From positions 25,045-89,044 of the forward strand of contig JBKQIF010000159.1 in NCBI GenBank assembly GCA_052148435.1: DNA of 64,000 nt, in the 5' to 3' direction. A model generated the notes under the pieces. That model was not told the origin of the DNA, searched no databases, and saw only the letters and a list, made by a program, of their open reading frames with translations. The position numbers and the translations under genes are program-made. Numbering within the stretch: position 1 is the stretch's first letter; each line of letters begins with the position of its first letter. Positions 44,097 to 52,770 of this stretch are shown here, in pieces. Source of the stretch: JBEKYD01 sp052148435. GTDB lineage: Bacteria > Acidobacteriota > Terriglobia > Bryobacterales > Bryobacteraceae.

Positions 44097-46499
44097 ATGA
44101 GAACATTCCGGTGGGACCGGTTCGTTTGGGCACTTGGCGCGTGCCTCAGTTCTGGTACGCTGGCCGGGCTGGTTGGCTCTATCCTCCTCTGGCAGGCGGC
44201 CGCGGCTTCGAGCGTACCCCCGCGAGCCTGGACCGCGCAATGGATCGCCTCCGCCGATGGCCCCGCACGCGACGATAACGTCAGCTACTTTCGAAAGTCG
44301 CTGTCGCTCGAAAAGGTTCCAGCACAATTCTTAGTGGATGTCAGCGCGGATACGCGTTTCGAGCTTCATGTCAACGGCAAGCGCGTGGGCAACGGACCCG
44401 CTCTGGGAGATCTGCATCACTGGCATTATGAGACCTACGACCTGTCCGGGTACCTCCGCAGCGGGTCAAACCTCGTCGCGGCCATGGTATGGAACCACGG
44501 CACTGTCTCTGCCGTGTCGCACATGAGCTCGCGGACCGCATTTCTGCTGTCCGCGGAGGAAGCGGCCAACGCCGCCGTCAACACCGGGGAAGGCTGGCAG
44601 GTCAGCCGCGAAATGGGGCGAAGCGTTGCGCCGTCCGGAGCGCGCGATTATTATGCCGCCGGGCCCGCGGAGGCGATGGACGGCCGGAAGATGGACTGGA
44701 GCTGGGATAGCCCCGAGGGCGGCCAAAACGGCTGGATGCCGGCCCGCTCTTTAGGGCGCGCCGCGGTTCGCGGGGTGCAGGATAGCCCAACTCCCTGGAT
44801 GCTCGTCCAGGATCCGTTGCCACCGATGACTTATGCGCCGATTTCGGCCGGGCGAGTGGTCCGCATCTCCGGTCTGCCGGGCGCGGCACCTAATTCGCTC
44901 GAAGAGCCGCTGATCGTTCCGCCGCATAGCGACGTCACCATCCTGCTCGACCGCGGCGCTCTTACGACGGCTTATCCAACGCTGGAAACCAGTGGCGGCA
45001 GAGACGCTTCGATCGATCTCACTTATGCGGAGGCGCTGTATGATGCGGACCACAAGAAAGGCAATCGCAATGAGACGGCGGGCCGCCATATCGAGGGCGT
45101 TCGCGACCAGATCGCCGGCGATGGCGGCAAGCGGACCTATCGGACGCTTTGGTGGCGCACCTGGAGATATCTGCAGGTCGAGGTGAGGACGGCGGAGACG
45201 GCGCTGACGATTGAGAGGCTCGGAGGTTTCTACACGGCCTATCCGTTCCCGGCTGCCGGGCACTTTGAGAGCGACGACGCCGAGCTCGCGCGGATATGGG
45301 AAACCGGATGGCTTACCGCGCAGTTATGCGCCCATGAAACCTATATGGATACGCCGTATTGGGAGCAACTGCAATACATTGGCGATACCCGCATTCAGGC
45401 GCTGATTTCCTATGCCGTGGCGGGGGACGACCGGCTGGCCCGCCAGGCCCTGGAAGCGTTCCACAACTCGCTGATGCCGGACGGACTCACTCAGAGCCGC
45501 TATCCGTCGTCGCTCACCCAGATCATCCCTCCCTTCTCGCTGCTCTGGGTTGGAATGCTGCGCGATTACTGGCAGTATCGCGACGATCCGGCCTTCGTAG
45601 GCTCGCTGGTTCCCGGAACGCGCGGCGTGCTGGATTGGTTTTCGGCGCGCCAGCGGCCGGACGGCCTGCTGGGCCGTATCGAGTGGTGGCCATTTGTCGA
45701 TTGGAGCCCTCCGGATTTTGTCTCAGGCGTGCCTCCCCAGGATGCGGACGGCGGCTCGTCGGCTTTGACCCTTCAGTTCATCGAAGCGCTCCGGTACGCC
45801 GCCGCGCTCGAAGACGAATTCGGAGAGAAAGACCGCGCCCGCCAATATCGCGAACGGGAGCGCCGGGCGTCGGAAGCACTGATGCGGCTGAACTGGTATG
45901 AACAGGCGGGGATGTTAGCCGACACACCCGCCCGGAACCATTTCAGCCAGCAGGCCAACTCCCTGGCAGTATGGCTCGACGTGATTCCAAAGGCCTTGCA
46001 GCCGGCCGTGATGCGGAAAGTCCTGGACTCCGACGATCGCAGCGGCATGTCGCAGGCAAGCTATTATTTCCGCTTCTACTTCGCTCGCGCCATGGTTCAT
46101 GCCGGATTGGGCGACCTATACATCCCGCAGCTCGAGCCGTGGCGCAAAATGCTCCAGCTCGGTCTCTCCACATGGGCCGAGACGCCGGAACCCACCCGTT
46201 CCGATTCCCACGCCTGGAGCGCTCATCCGACCTTCGATCTGATGACGATTGTCGCCGGCATCGCCCCTGGCGCGCCGGGATTCCGCAGCGTCGCCATCAC
46301 CCCTCACCTGGGCAAACTGCAGCACGCGGCCGCGTCCATGCCGACGCCGCACGGCCCGGTCGAGGTGTCGTATGAAAAGCGGAACGGCGCCTGGACCGCC
46401 CGCATTATTCTCCCCGAGAATCTTTCCGGTAACCTGAGCTGGCGCGGCCACCTGCTGCCGCTGCATGGCGGCACGCAGACGGTGAAACTCGACCAATAG
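44097..46499 (+). CDS. Glycoside hydrolase family 78 alpha-L-rhamnosidase
   Basis: 800 residues; ATG at 44097 with AGGA nine bases upstream and an N-terminal hydrophobic leader (GTLAGLVGSILLWQAAAA). Domains in order: an N-terminal beta-sandwich (YFRKSLSLEKVPAQFLVDVS, VNGKRVGNG), the rhamnosidase beta domains, an (alpha/alpha)6 barrel with TYMDTPYWEQLQYIGDTRI as the GH78 catalytic block, WWPFVDWSP, and a C-terminal beta domain. It removes terminal rhamnose from pectin or glycosides. The frame is open far to the left, but that stretch overlaps the preceding gene and is not coding. Confidence 0.9.
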   Translation: MRTFRWDRFVWALGACLSSGTLAGLVGSILLWQAAAASSVPPRAWTAQWIASADGPARDDNVSYFRKSLSLEKVPAQFLVDVSADTRFELHVNGKRVGNGPALGDLHHWHYETYDLSGYLRSGSNLVAAMVWNHGTVSAVSHMSSRTAFLLSAEEAANAAVNTGEGWQVSREMGRSVAPSGARDYYAAGPAEAMDGRKMDWSWDSPEGGQNGWMPARSLGRAAVRGVQDSPTPWMLVQDPLPPMTYAPISAGRVVRISGLPGAAPNSLEEPLIVPPHSDVTILLDRGALTTAYPTLETSGGRDASIDLTYAEALYDADHKKGNRNETAGRHIEGVRDQIAGDGGKRTYRTLWWRTWRYLQVEVRTAETALTIERLGGFYTAYPFPAAGHFESDDAELARIWETGWLTAQLCAHETYMDTPYWEQLQYIGDTRIQALISYAVAGDDRLARQALEAFHNSLMPDGLTQSRYPSSLTQIIPPFSLLWVGMLRDYWQYRDDPAFVGSLVPGTRGVLDWFSARQRPDGLLGRIEWWPFVDWSPPDFVSGVPPQDADGGSSALTLQFIEALRYAAALEDEFGEKDRARQYRERERRASEALMRLNWYEQAGMLADTPARNHFSQQANSLAVWLDVIPKALQPAVMRKVLDSDDRSGMSQASYYFRFYFARAMVHAGLGDLYIPQLEPWRKMLQLGLSTWAETPEPTRSDSHAWSAHPTFDLMTIVAGIAPGAPGFRSVAITPHLGKLQHAAASMPTPHGPVEVSYEKRNGAWTARIILPENLSGNLSWRGHLLPLHGGTQTVKLDQ

Positions 46500-46542
46500 C
46501 CGCGGTCGATGCCCCGCCTTACCGGCCGCTGAAAGCGATTGG

Positions 46543-47475
46543 CTACTTCCTGCACAAGGCCGTCAGGAAGCGTCCGTCCGAAGACGGGTACTCCTGCACG
46601 ATTTCGAGGCCGCCCTGTTCCGACAACAGCCAACGAAACGCTTCGGCCGTATACGCGTATTGGAAATTCAACCCGATGCGCTCGCCGCGTTCGAGCGAAA
46701 TCTCCTGGCTGGCGACCGTCGCCGAGAGGTCCCGGCTGGCCCGGAAATGACGCGTCACCAGGTACAGCCCGGCGTGGCGGGAATCGTTCTTCAGATTGAA
46801 CCGGATTTCGCCATCGGGCTCACTGATACCCACCCCGGCCAGCAGGGCGGAGATGAATCGCCGCACCGCCGGATTGTCGCGCCGCGCCAGCGTCAATTCC
46901 GGATGAAATACCTCGCCGTCCACCAGCAGGCGGTCCCCCGGCTTCAGACACTGCGCCACGGAACGAATCTGGGCCAGCGGGTCGAACGACCCCATGGTAT
47001 TGCCCGAAAACACGAACAAACGAGGCGGGTCGGCGGCGTCGGCCGCGTATACCAGGTGCATGGGGCTCGAAATGTCGGCTTTGATGCCGACCGTCTCGAT
47101 GTCTTCGTCTTCGGCCCCCGCCGAGGCCAGTTCCAGCATGCTCTGGCTGGCATCCACCGGATAGTAGAAACATTCCGCGCCGGTTTTCTTCAGCGCGTCC
47201 ATCAGCAGCCGGTCGCGCGCGCCATCGCCGGCGCCGAAGCTGATCACCGGCACCTTGCCGTGGAAAATTCCGGCCAGGAGAGGAGCCTCCGCCGCAATCT
47301 GCGTCCAGGTCTGCCACAGCCCGCCGTGCAGTTCCGTGTCGGAAGCCAGCGTTACCCATTCGGCGGCCGACCGCGGGAACCAGCAGAAGAACTTCTCCGG
47401 CAGGTCGCGCGCCTCCATCGCCTCGGTAAACTCCTGGGTGATGTCGGCTTCCGTCAATACCACTTCGACTCTCAT
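46543..47475 (-). CDS. EgtD-like SAM-dependent methyltransferase
   Basis: 310 residues of the histidine-specific methyltransferase (DUF2260, EgtD) type. SAM motif ISFGAGDGARDRLLMDAL, then FYYPVDASQSMLELA and FVFSGNTMGSFDPLAQIRS. EgtD trimethylates histidine for ergothioneine, but other members have different targets and no egtB or egtC is here. It starts immediately after the fabI stop with no gap, so the two are probably co-transcribed. Confidence 0.75.
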   Translation of the reverse strand: MRVEVVLTEADITQEFTEAMEARDLPEKFFCWFPRSAAEWVTLASDTELHGGLWQTWTQIAAEAPLLAGIFHGKVPVISFGAGDGARDRLLMDALKKTGAECFYYPVDASQSMLELASAGAEDEDIETVGIKADISSPMHLVYAADAADPPRLFVFSGNTMGSFDPLAQIRSVAQCLKPGDRLLVDGEVFHPELTLARRDNPAVRRFISALLAGVGISEPDGEIRFNLKNDSRHAGLYLVTRHFRASRDLSATVASQEISLERGERIGLNFQYAYTAEAFRWLLSEQGGLEIVQEYPSSDGRFLTALCRK

Positions 47476-48243
47476 TTAGAACCCCATTATGTGCATGCCG
47501 GAATCCACGAAGATCACGTTGCCGGTTACGCCGCGGGCCAGATCGCTCGCCAGGAAAACCGCCGTATCGGCCACCTCCGCGGGGTCCGTGTTGCGCCGCA
47601 GGGGGGTTCTTTCGCCAGCTTCCAGAATGCTCGAAAAGCCCTTGATGGCGCGCGCCGAAGCCGTCTTCACCGGACCGGCCGAAATGGCATTCACCCGAAT
47701 CCCGCGCTCCCCGAGCTCGCTGGCCAGGTAACGCACCGAAGCTTCCAGCGACGCTTTGGCCACGCCCATCACGTTATAGTTCGGCACCACCCGCGTCGAC
47801 CCCACGTAGGTCAACGTGCTGATCGATCCGCCCGCGGTCATCGCCGGCACTGCCGCCCGGGCCACCGCCACCAGCGAATAGGCGCTAACGTTCTGCGCCA
47901 GCAGGAAACCTTCCCGGCTGGTCTCGGTGAAAGGCCGCTCCAGATCCTCGCGGTTGGCGAATGCCAGGCTGTGAACCACGGCGTGCAGCGGGCGATCGAG
48001 CGCGCCGAGCGAAGCGGCCAGTGCCGCCATTTCCTCGTCTTTGGTCACGTCGCAGGGGATCAGCGCGGCGATGTCGAAATCCTGGGAAAGCTCGGTAATC
48101 GCCACCTTCTGGCGCTCGCCCAAATAGGTGAGCACCAGCGAAGCGCCTTCCCGCGAAAACGCCTGGGCGATGGCGTAGGCCAGGCTCCACCTGTTGGCAA
48201 TGCCGAGAATGAGGGCCAGCTTGCCCTCCAGTAGCTTGGACAT
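47476..48243 (-). CDS. fabI: Enoyl-[acyl-carrier-protein] reductase FabI
   Basis: NADH-dependent last step of fatty-acid elongation. It has 255 residues from the ATG at 48243 (an in-frame GTG lies six bases upstream). GIANRWSLAYAIAQAFSREG is the FabI-type cofactor loop. Tyr146, Tyr156 and Lys163 of the catalytic pattern fall at the E. coli positions (TYVGSTRVVPNYNVMGVAK). C-terminal FVDSGMHIMGF. No other fab genes are nearby. Confidence 0.95.
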   Translation of the reverse strand: MSKLLEGKLALILGIANRWSLAYAIAQAFSREGASLVLTYLGERQKVAITELSQDFDIAALIPCDVTKDEEMAALAASLGALDRPLHAVVHSLAFANREDLERPFTETSREGFLLAQNVSAYSLVAVARAAVPAMTAGGSISTLTYVGSTRVVPNYNVMGVAKASLEASVRYLASELGERGIRVNAISAGPVKTASARAIKGFSSILEAGERTPLRRNTDPAEVADTAVFLASDLARGVTGNVIFVDSGMHIMGF

Positions 48244-48402
48244 GAACACTTCAGTGTAACCGAACGCTTGCGCCCCAGCTTTGCGGCGTCGCGATCGGGA
48301 GATTCGCGGGCCAGGTGCGCCCTGGTCGCCTTACTTCCATGTCTTTAGCCTGGAAGGCAGGAATGGCGGGTATCAATCGGCGCATCGGCGCCCGCGTCCG
48401 CC

Positions 48403-49263
48403 CTACGTCCCCAGCACTTCGAAGCTGACTCCGTCCACCCACACCCGCCCGCGGCCTACCGACATCACTCCTATGTTGATGAAGCGGGCATCGGGCGCTA
48501 CCGGGCCGGTGATTTCGATGTAGGTCCATTCGCTCGACCGGATGGGACGGTCGTCCATGTTGTCGAAAAAGCCCTGCTGGCGGTTCTCGCGGTCCACGCT
48601 CAGCCACATTTGGGCGCGGTCCTCGGGGTCGGCCGATTCCAGCCGGAGCCAGGCGCCCAGGCGAACCGATCTTCCTCGATACGCCGCCGCGCTGAAGCTC
48701 TGCGAGAGACTGCTGAATGGCCGGGGGGCGTTGGACGGCACCAGCACCATCGCGCACCCCACCGAGTCCCGGCAGCCGGTGCGGCTGAGCGCGGCCAGAT
48801 AATCGGCGTCGCGCGGCAGTGCCGGCACGAACCAGCCGGGTGGCACTTTGCCTGGCTGTCCTTCGGCGAAGTTGAGATTGCGCGGGCCGAAGATCGCGTC
48901 TTCCGGTTCGGCGATCTGACGGCGCGCTTCGGCGGCCTCTTCAGTCTGGTCGGAATAGTCCCGCAGCAGCCGGCGATACTGCGCTTCCGCCTGCGCGCGT
49001 AGCCCGAGTTTCTCCAGGCAATGCGCCAGTCCCAATACGGCGCGCGCCGCCATCTCGCGCGAAACGCCGGCCTCGGCGGCGATCGCCCGGTATTCCTCGA
49101 TCGCGCCCTTCAGATCGCCGACGACGGCTTCGCGGTAGCGCGCGTCTTCCATCCGGCGTTCCGGTTGCCCGTCCGGCGCAAGCTGAGCCGCGAACGCAAC
49201 CAGCAGGACTGCCCCCAGTCCACCCGCCAGGCAGAAGCTTCTCTTGATTCCGTTAGCCCGCAT
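48403..49263 (-). CDS. Exported TPR protein with C-terminal jelly-roll domain
   Basis: 286 residues. A leader (SFCLAGGLGAVLLVAFAAQL) is followed by two or three TPR-like helices (EMAARAVLGLAHCLEKLGLR, AQYRRLLRDYSDQTEEAAEA) and a beta-sandwich (SFSAAAYRGRSVRLGAWLRL, WTYIEITGPVAPDARFINIG). The layout resembles the TPR-jelly-roll protein at 9094-10356. Protein and glycan binding are the likely roles. It precedes fabI on the same strand with about 160 bases between. Confidence 0.65.
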   Translation of the reverse strand: MRANGIKRSFCLAGGLGAVLLVAFAAQLAPDGQPERRMEDARYREAVVGDLKGAIEEYRAIAAEAGVSREMAARAVLGLAHCLEKLGLRAQAEAQYRRLLRDYSDQTEEAAEARRQIAEPEDAIFGPRNLNFAEGQPGKVPPGWFVPALPRDADYLAALSRTGCRDSVGCAMVLVPSNAPRPFSSLSQSFSAAAYRGRSVRLGAWLRLESADPEDRAQMWLSVDRENRQQGFFDNMDDRPIRSSEWTYIEITGPVAPDARFINIGVMSVGRGRVWVDGVSFEVLGT

Positions 49264-49283
49264 TTCTCAGCTCGTTCTGGTCC

Positions 49284-49354
49284 ACAGGCTAAAGCCTGTG
49301 CCACCTGTTGCCAGCCTGTGGACAACTCCAGAGACAGGCCGGAGGCCCGTCCAA
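49284..49354. repeat. ACAGGCT hairpin repeat between regulator and TPR genes
   Basis: ACAGGCTAAAGCCTGT (49284-49299), then GCCTGTGG and ACAGGCCGGAGGCCCGTCC. It resembles the GCAGGCT..AGCCTGC repeats at 51981, 52711 and 63257. The spacer is AAAG rather than TGAC. Confidence 0.45.
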
Positions 49355-49358
49355 CTTC

Positions 49359-50036
49359 CTACCCATCGAACCTATACCCCAACCCCCGCAGGTTACGCAG
49401 GTAAATCGGATTGGCCGGGTCTGGCTCGATCTTCCGCCGCAGGTTGGCGATGTGGTTATCCACGATCCGGTCGCTGGCATACGTATCCGGGCCCCAGGCT
49501 CCGGCCAGCAGACGGTTGCGGCTCATCACCCGGCCGCGCGCATGCACGAACAGTGCCAGCAGCTTGAACTCGATGGGCGTGAGCTCCAAAGCCTGTCCGT
49601 TGCGCCGCAGCTCGCCGCGTTCGAAGTCCACCTCCACTTCGCCGAAGCGATAGGTCTCGACGGCCGGCTCTCCGGAAGCGCGCCGCAGCAAGGCCTTGAT
49701 GCGCGCCCGCAACTCGCGCGTTCCGAAGGGCTTGGTGACGTAATCGTCGGCGCCCAGCTCGAAGCCCAATACCTTTTCGGCTTCCTGGGTTCTGGCGGTC
49801 AGCATCAGGATGGGCGTGCGCAAGCCGGCGCGGCGCAGCTCGCGGCAAACCTCGAAACCGTCCTTGCCGGGCAGCATCACGTCCAGCAGGATCAGGTCGA
49901 AGGCCGCCTGGCGGGCGCGGCGGGCGGCCTCGGCTCCATCGCCCAGAACTTCAACCTCGTAGCCCTCCATCTTGAGGTCGTCCTCCAGCCCCAGGGCAAT
50001 CCCCGGCTCGTCTTCCACCACCAGAATGCGCGTCAT
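49359..50036 (-). CDS. OmpR/PhoB-family response regulator
   Basis: 225 residues. Receiver domain ILVVEDEPGIALGLEDDL, with phosphoacceptor Asp52 in LILLDVMLPGKDG, Thr80 and Lys102 in YVTKPFG. The C-terminal winged helix is of the PhoB type (DRIVDNHIANLRRKI and LRGLGYRFDG). The ATG at 50036 lies seven bases after the stop of the sensor kinase gene. The regulated genes are unknown. Confidence 0.93.
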   Translation of the reverse strand: MTRILVVEDEPGIALGLEDDLKMEGYEVEVLGDGAEAARRARQAAFDLILLDVMLPGKDGFEVCRELRRAGLRTPILMLTARTQEAEKVLGFELGADDYVTKPFGTRELRARIKALLRRASGEPAVETYRFGEVEVDFERGELRRNGQALELTPIEFKLLALFVHARGRVMSRNRLLAGAWGPDTYASDRIVDNHIANLRRKIEPDPANPIYLRNLRGLGYRFDG

Positions 50037-50043
50037 ATTCTTC

Positions 50044-51945
50044 TCATACCCGCTCCATCGCCGGCAGCAGCACGGTGAAGGTGCTGCCTTGCCCCGGCTG
50101 ACTGGCCACGCGGATGGCTCCGCCATGTGCCGCCACGATGTGCCGCACCATCGCCAGCCCTACACCGGAACCCTTCACGTTGCCCTCCGCCGCCGCGCTG
50201 CCGCGCACGAACTTGCGAAAAATCGCCTTCCGTTCCGAAGGCTGGATGCCGACCCCTTTATCGCGTACGCGAATGGCCACGAATTCGCGTTGCCGCCCCC
50301 ACTCCACCCATACCGTCGGACACGCCGGCGAATATTTGATGGCGTTGTCCACCAGGTTGCGCAGCGCCACCGACATGGCTTCCGGGTCGGCTTCGATGGT
50401 GCAGCCGCGCGCCCCGCCCACCAGCTCGATGTGCCGCCCCTGCCCGGCGATCTGCGGCTCGAATTCGGCCACCACGCGCTCCACCAAGGTCGCGGTATCG
50501 AGCTCTTCGAAGTGATACTGCCGCGCGCCCTCTTCCATGCGCCCGAAGTTCAACAGCGCCTCCACCAGGCGCTGCAGCCGTCCCGTCTCGCGCACCAGGG
50601 TTTCGTAGTAGACCTGGCGGCGGTCTTCGTTGGGCACGCGTCCCAGCGCCAGAATCTCGGCGAGCTGGCGCATGGAAGTCAGCGGCGAGCGAAACTCGTG
50701 CGAGACCGCCGAAACAAAATCGGATTGCATGCGGGAAACTTCCATCTCCCGCCGGATGGCGCGGCCGATGAAATACGTTCCGCTGATCAGGAACAGTACC
50801 ATGATGCCCATTCCCGCCACCAGAAACCGCTGCCGCGCCGCTACTCCCGCGTCGCCAGCCGTAGGCGTGCCGCCGACGTACAGGGTCCAGGGCAACTGCC
50901 CCTCGGCCGCCGGACGAACCGCTGGATGCCGCCCGCTCGGCGCGCGCCCCGCCACTACCCGGCCTTCGCTATCCGCCGCCGCCCATTCCACCGCTTCGCG
51001 CGAGAGCACCGGCTGCAGAATCGCCTCCGGACGCACCAGCCACAACGCGCGCCGTTCCGGAGCGCCGCGCCACACTGCAAACCAGGGGCGTCCTTCCACC
51101 CACAAGGTGGTTTGCCCGCGCGCCGCCGGCGGCCGGTTGCGCGGATCCCAAAGCTGCATGGCCGCCTCGGTGAGGGCTACCGCATCGGCCGGAGGCGAAA
51201 CGCCCCGGTCAGCCACGCTCGCTGCGGCGTCCCAATAAAACTCGAACTGGCCGCGGGTGAGTTGCCATCGTACGGCGCGCAAGTCGGCCAGCAGAGCGTC
51301 GCCATCGTTCTTCCGGCCCGGAAGCCCGGCCAGCGCCAGGCGGGCCGCCAGGTCGGCGGGCGCTCCGGCCACCTTGGCCGACGCGATGGCCGCCAGTTGC
51401 CGGTAAGCTTCCGCCGCGCCCGCCCCTTGCCCGGAGTTGCGCTCCACGCGCGCCAGCCGCATCAGCGCCCCGGCCCGCACCGCCGGGTCTTTGGAGTTCG
51501 CCAGGCGCGCATACCAGGCGGCCGCCTGCTCCGGCTTAGGCTGCGGATATTCCAGCCGCTCGCCTTCCGCGAACGCCTCCGCCGCAGCTTCCGGCAGCGA
51601 GGACGGCAGCGGCTGATAGAGCAACCGCCCGCCCGGCGAAGCCTCCAGCATATCGCCGGCGAGCAGCAGGAAGACTCCGTCCTCCGGCTTCACCTCCGGC
51701 ATAGGGAAAGCCAGCCAGGTCCCCAACCGGTCGCCGGTTTCCGCCAGCGACCCGCGCAGCGTGGCCGCAATCCGGTCGGCGCTTTGTTCCAGGTGCTCCC
51801 GGGCGTGCTGCGCTTCCACCAGCCGTTCCTGGTCGAGCAGCCGCCATCCAAACCAGGCCAGCGTCGAAATCGAGGCCAGCGTCAATAGAAACAAGCCAAC
51901 CAGCAAGCTGCGCGGCGGCCGGAGCCACTGGTCGAGCAGCGTCAT
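50044..51945 (-). CDS. Sensor histidine kinase with large TPR-like extracytoplasmic domain
   Basis: 633 residues. TM1 about 12-34, then a region of about 340 residues outside the membrane, with helical repeats such as AAAWYARLANSKDPAVRAGA and AAEAYRQLAAIASAKVAG. TM2 is about 375-395 (FLVAGMGIMVLFLISGTYFI). HisKA has phospho-His 416 in SHEFRSPLTSMRQ, and the HATPase shows NLVDNAIKYS, VRDKGVGIQ and GSGVGLAMV. The large helical-repeat sensor is unusual for PhoR-like kinases. It forms an operon with the downstream regulator. Confidence 0.9.
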   Translation of the reverse strand: MTLLDQWLRPPRSLLVGLFLLTLASISTLAWFGWRLLDQERLVEAQHAREHLEQSADRIAATLRGSLAETGDRLGTWLAFPMPEVKPEDGVFLLLAGDMLEASPGGRLLYQPLPSSLPEAAAEAFAEGERLEYPQPKPEQAAAWYARLANSKDPAVRAGALMRLARVERNSGQGAGAAEAYRQLAAIASAKVAGAPADLAARLALAGLPGRKNDGDALLADLRAVRWQLTRGQFEFYWDAAASVADRGVSPPADAVALTEAAMQLWDPRNRPPAARGQTTLWVEGRPWFAVWRGAPERRALWLVRPEAILQPVLSREAVEWAAADSEGRVVAGRAPSGRHPAVRPAAEGQLPWTLYVGGTPTAGDAGVAARQRFLVAGMGIMVLFLISGTYFIGRAIRREMEVSRMQSDFVSAVSHEFRSPLTSMRQLAEILALGRVPNEDRRQVYYETLVRETGRLQRLVEALLNFGRMEEGARQYHFEELDTATLVERVVAEFEPQIAGQGRHIELVGGARGCTIEADPEAMSVALRNLVDNAIKYSPACPTVWVEWGRQREFVAIRVRDKGVGIQPSERKAIFRKFVRGSAAAEGNVKGSGVGLAMVRHIVAAHGGAIRVASQPGQGSTFTVLLPAMERV

Positions 51946-51974
51946 TCTACCCCGATTGTACTCTCAGGCTCTAC

Positions 51975-52032
51975 GTGGCGCAGGCTGTCAAGCCTGAAGC
52001 GCCCCGATTCTTCGGGGCGTTTTGCGCCCACG
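51975..52032. repeat. Hairpin repeat, left arm of an inverted pair
   Basis: GTGGCGCAGGCTGTCAAGCC then TGAAGCG, followed by an 8-bp stem hairpin CGCCCCGATTCTTCGGGGCG (52000-52019) and TTTT. On the plus strand the second hairpin would look like an intrinsic terminator. Bases 51984-52032 match 52680-52726 in inverted orientation with few changes. The pair brackets the ParD/ParE-remnant locus. Apart from this and the ParE remnant, 51946-52235 holds nothing. Confidence 0.65.
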
Positions 52033-52143
52033 AACCGAATCGGCCGACGGCGCGCGGCCCTATGTTCCCTAGCGAGATTTTCGGGACGCTTGGGCCCAAT
52101 TTCCCCCCGCGTGCGCGTGCTGTTTGCCCAAGGACCGCGGAGC

Positions 52144-52239
52144 GAGCCGATCGGCGGCGTCGATATTATCCGCGGCGATGTATTCCCAAATCTCGTCGAG
52201 ATCGAACTCGACAGCCTTGCCGAGGATGTAGCCGCTCAC
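52144..52239 (-). pseudogene. Truncated ParE-family toxin
   Basis: GTG at 52239 overlaps the antitoxin stop and opens a frame reading VSGYILGKAVEFDLDEIWEY then IAADNIDAADRL. This is a textbook ParE N-terminus. After about 32 codons the sequence stops resembling the family; full proteins have about 90-100 residues. The core beta-strands and C-terminal catalytic patch are missing, so the toxin should be inactive. Confidence 0.65.
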
Positions 52240-52502
52240 ATTCGGGGCTTCCGGCGCTGCTCGGATTTGCGCTGCAATCGGGAGCGGGCCGCGATCGGGT
52301 CAACCACTTCACCGCGGTCAAGGGCGGCAAGACGGCGACCAAGTTCCCCGTTGAATTCCGTCAGTTGGACGGCGCGGGCGGAGTCGTGCTCCTCCAAAAG
52401 CCGCAGGGCTTCCCGGACGACCTCGCTTGCCGAGTTGTAGCGGCCGGATTCCACCTTGGCGGCCACGAATTTTTCCAGTTCAGGCGTGAGAGAGACGTTC
52501 AT
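52236..52502 (-). CDS. ParD-family RHH antitoxin
   Basis: 88 residues: NVSLTPELEKFVAAKVESGR, then YNSASEVVREALRLLEEHD, the ribbon-helix-helix and linker of ParD. A basic tail ends RKSEQRRKPRM. CGGAG precedes the ATG. The antitoxin seems complete while its toxin is truncated, so it may survive as a regulator or anti-addiction element. Confidence 0.85.
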   Translation of the reverse strand: MNVSLTPELEKFVAAKVESGRYNSASEVVREALRLLEEHDSARAVQLTEFNGELGRRLAALDRGEVVDPIAARSRLQRKSEQRRKPRM

Positions 52503-52532
52503 GATACCGAACTCCGTGGGGCTGTCACCTTG

Positions 52533-52561
52533 AGGGTAGACTGCATAGCGAAGATTGTCAA
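52533..52561 (-). promoter_or_regulatory. Candidate promoter of the ParD gene
   Basis: On the minus strand TTGACA (52556-52561) and TACCCT (52533-52538) are 17 bases apart, about 30 bases before the ATG at 52502. The -35 box is perfect and the -10 weak. Confidence 0.4.
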
Positions 52562-52679
52562 TGTTTGTTATTTACTGTCGTGGTCCGCGCGCCCTTGATC
52601 ATGATCCCGCCGCGGCGCTTTCGCCGAATCGCCGTTCGCTCCAGCGCAGAGCTTCGCGGATATCCATCTGGAGTTTCTA

Positions 52680-52726
52680 CGTGGCGCAGACGCCCCGAAG
52701 AATCGGGACGCTGCAGGCTTGACAGC
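52680..52726. repeat. Hairpin repeat, right arm of an inverted pair
   Basis: On the plus strand it reads CGTGGCGCAGACGCCCCGAA, GAATCGGGACGCTGCAGGCT and TGACAGC. Its reverse complement aligns with 51984-52032, including the CCCCGATTCTTCGGGG hairpin and GCTGTCAAGCCTG. Confidence 0.65.
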
Positions 52727-52748
52727 GTACGGCAAACGGACGTACACT
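52719..52748 (+). promoter_or_regulatory. Candidate promoter of the DUF1778-GNAT pair, -35 from the repeat
   Basis: TTGACA (52719-52724) and TACACT (52743-52748) are separated by 18 bases, 22 bases before the ATG at 52771. The -35 hexamer is the core of the dispersed GCAGGCTTGACAGC repeat, so the repeat copy seems to have donated half of the promoter. Confidence 0.45.
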
Positions 52749-52770
52749 TTCCACAGGGAGGAGTTTGAAG

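Noticed and set aside
51999..52023. Intrinsic terminator on the plus strand
   Set aside because: Hairpin and T-run fit, but no plus-strand gene ends there; it is better described as part of a dispersed repeat.
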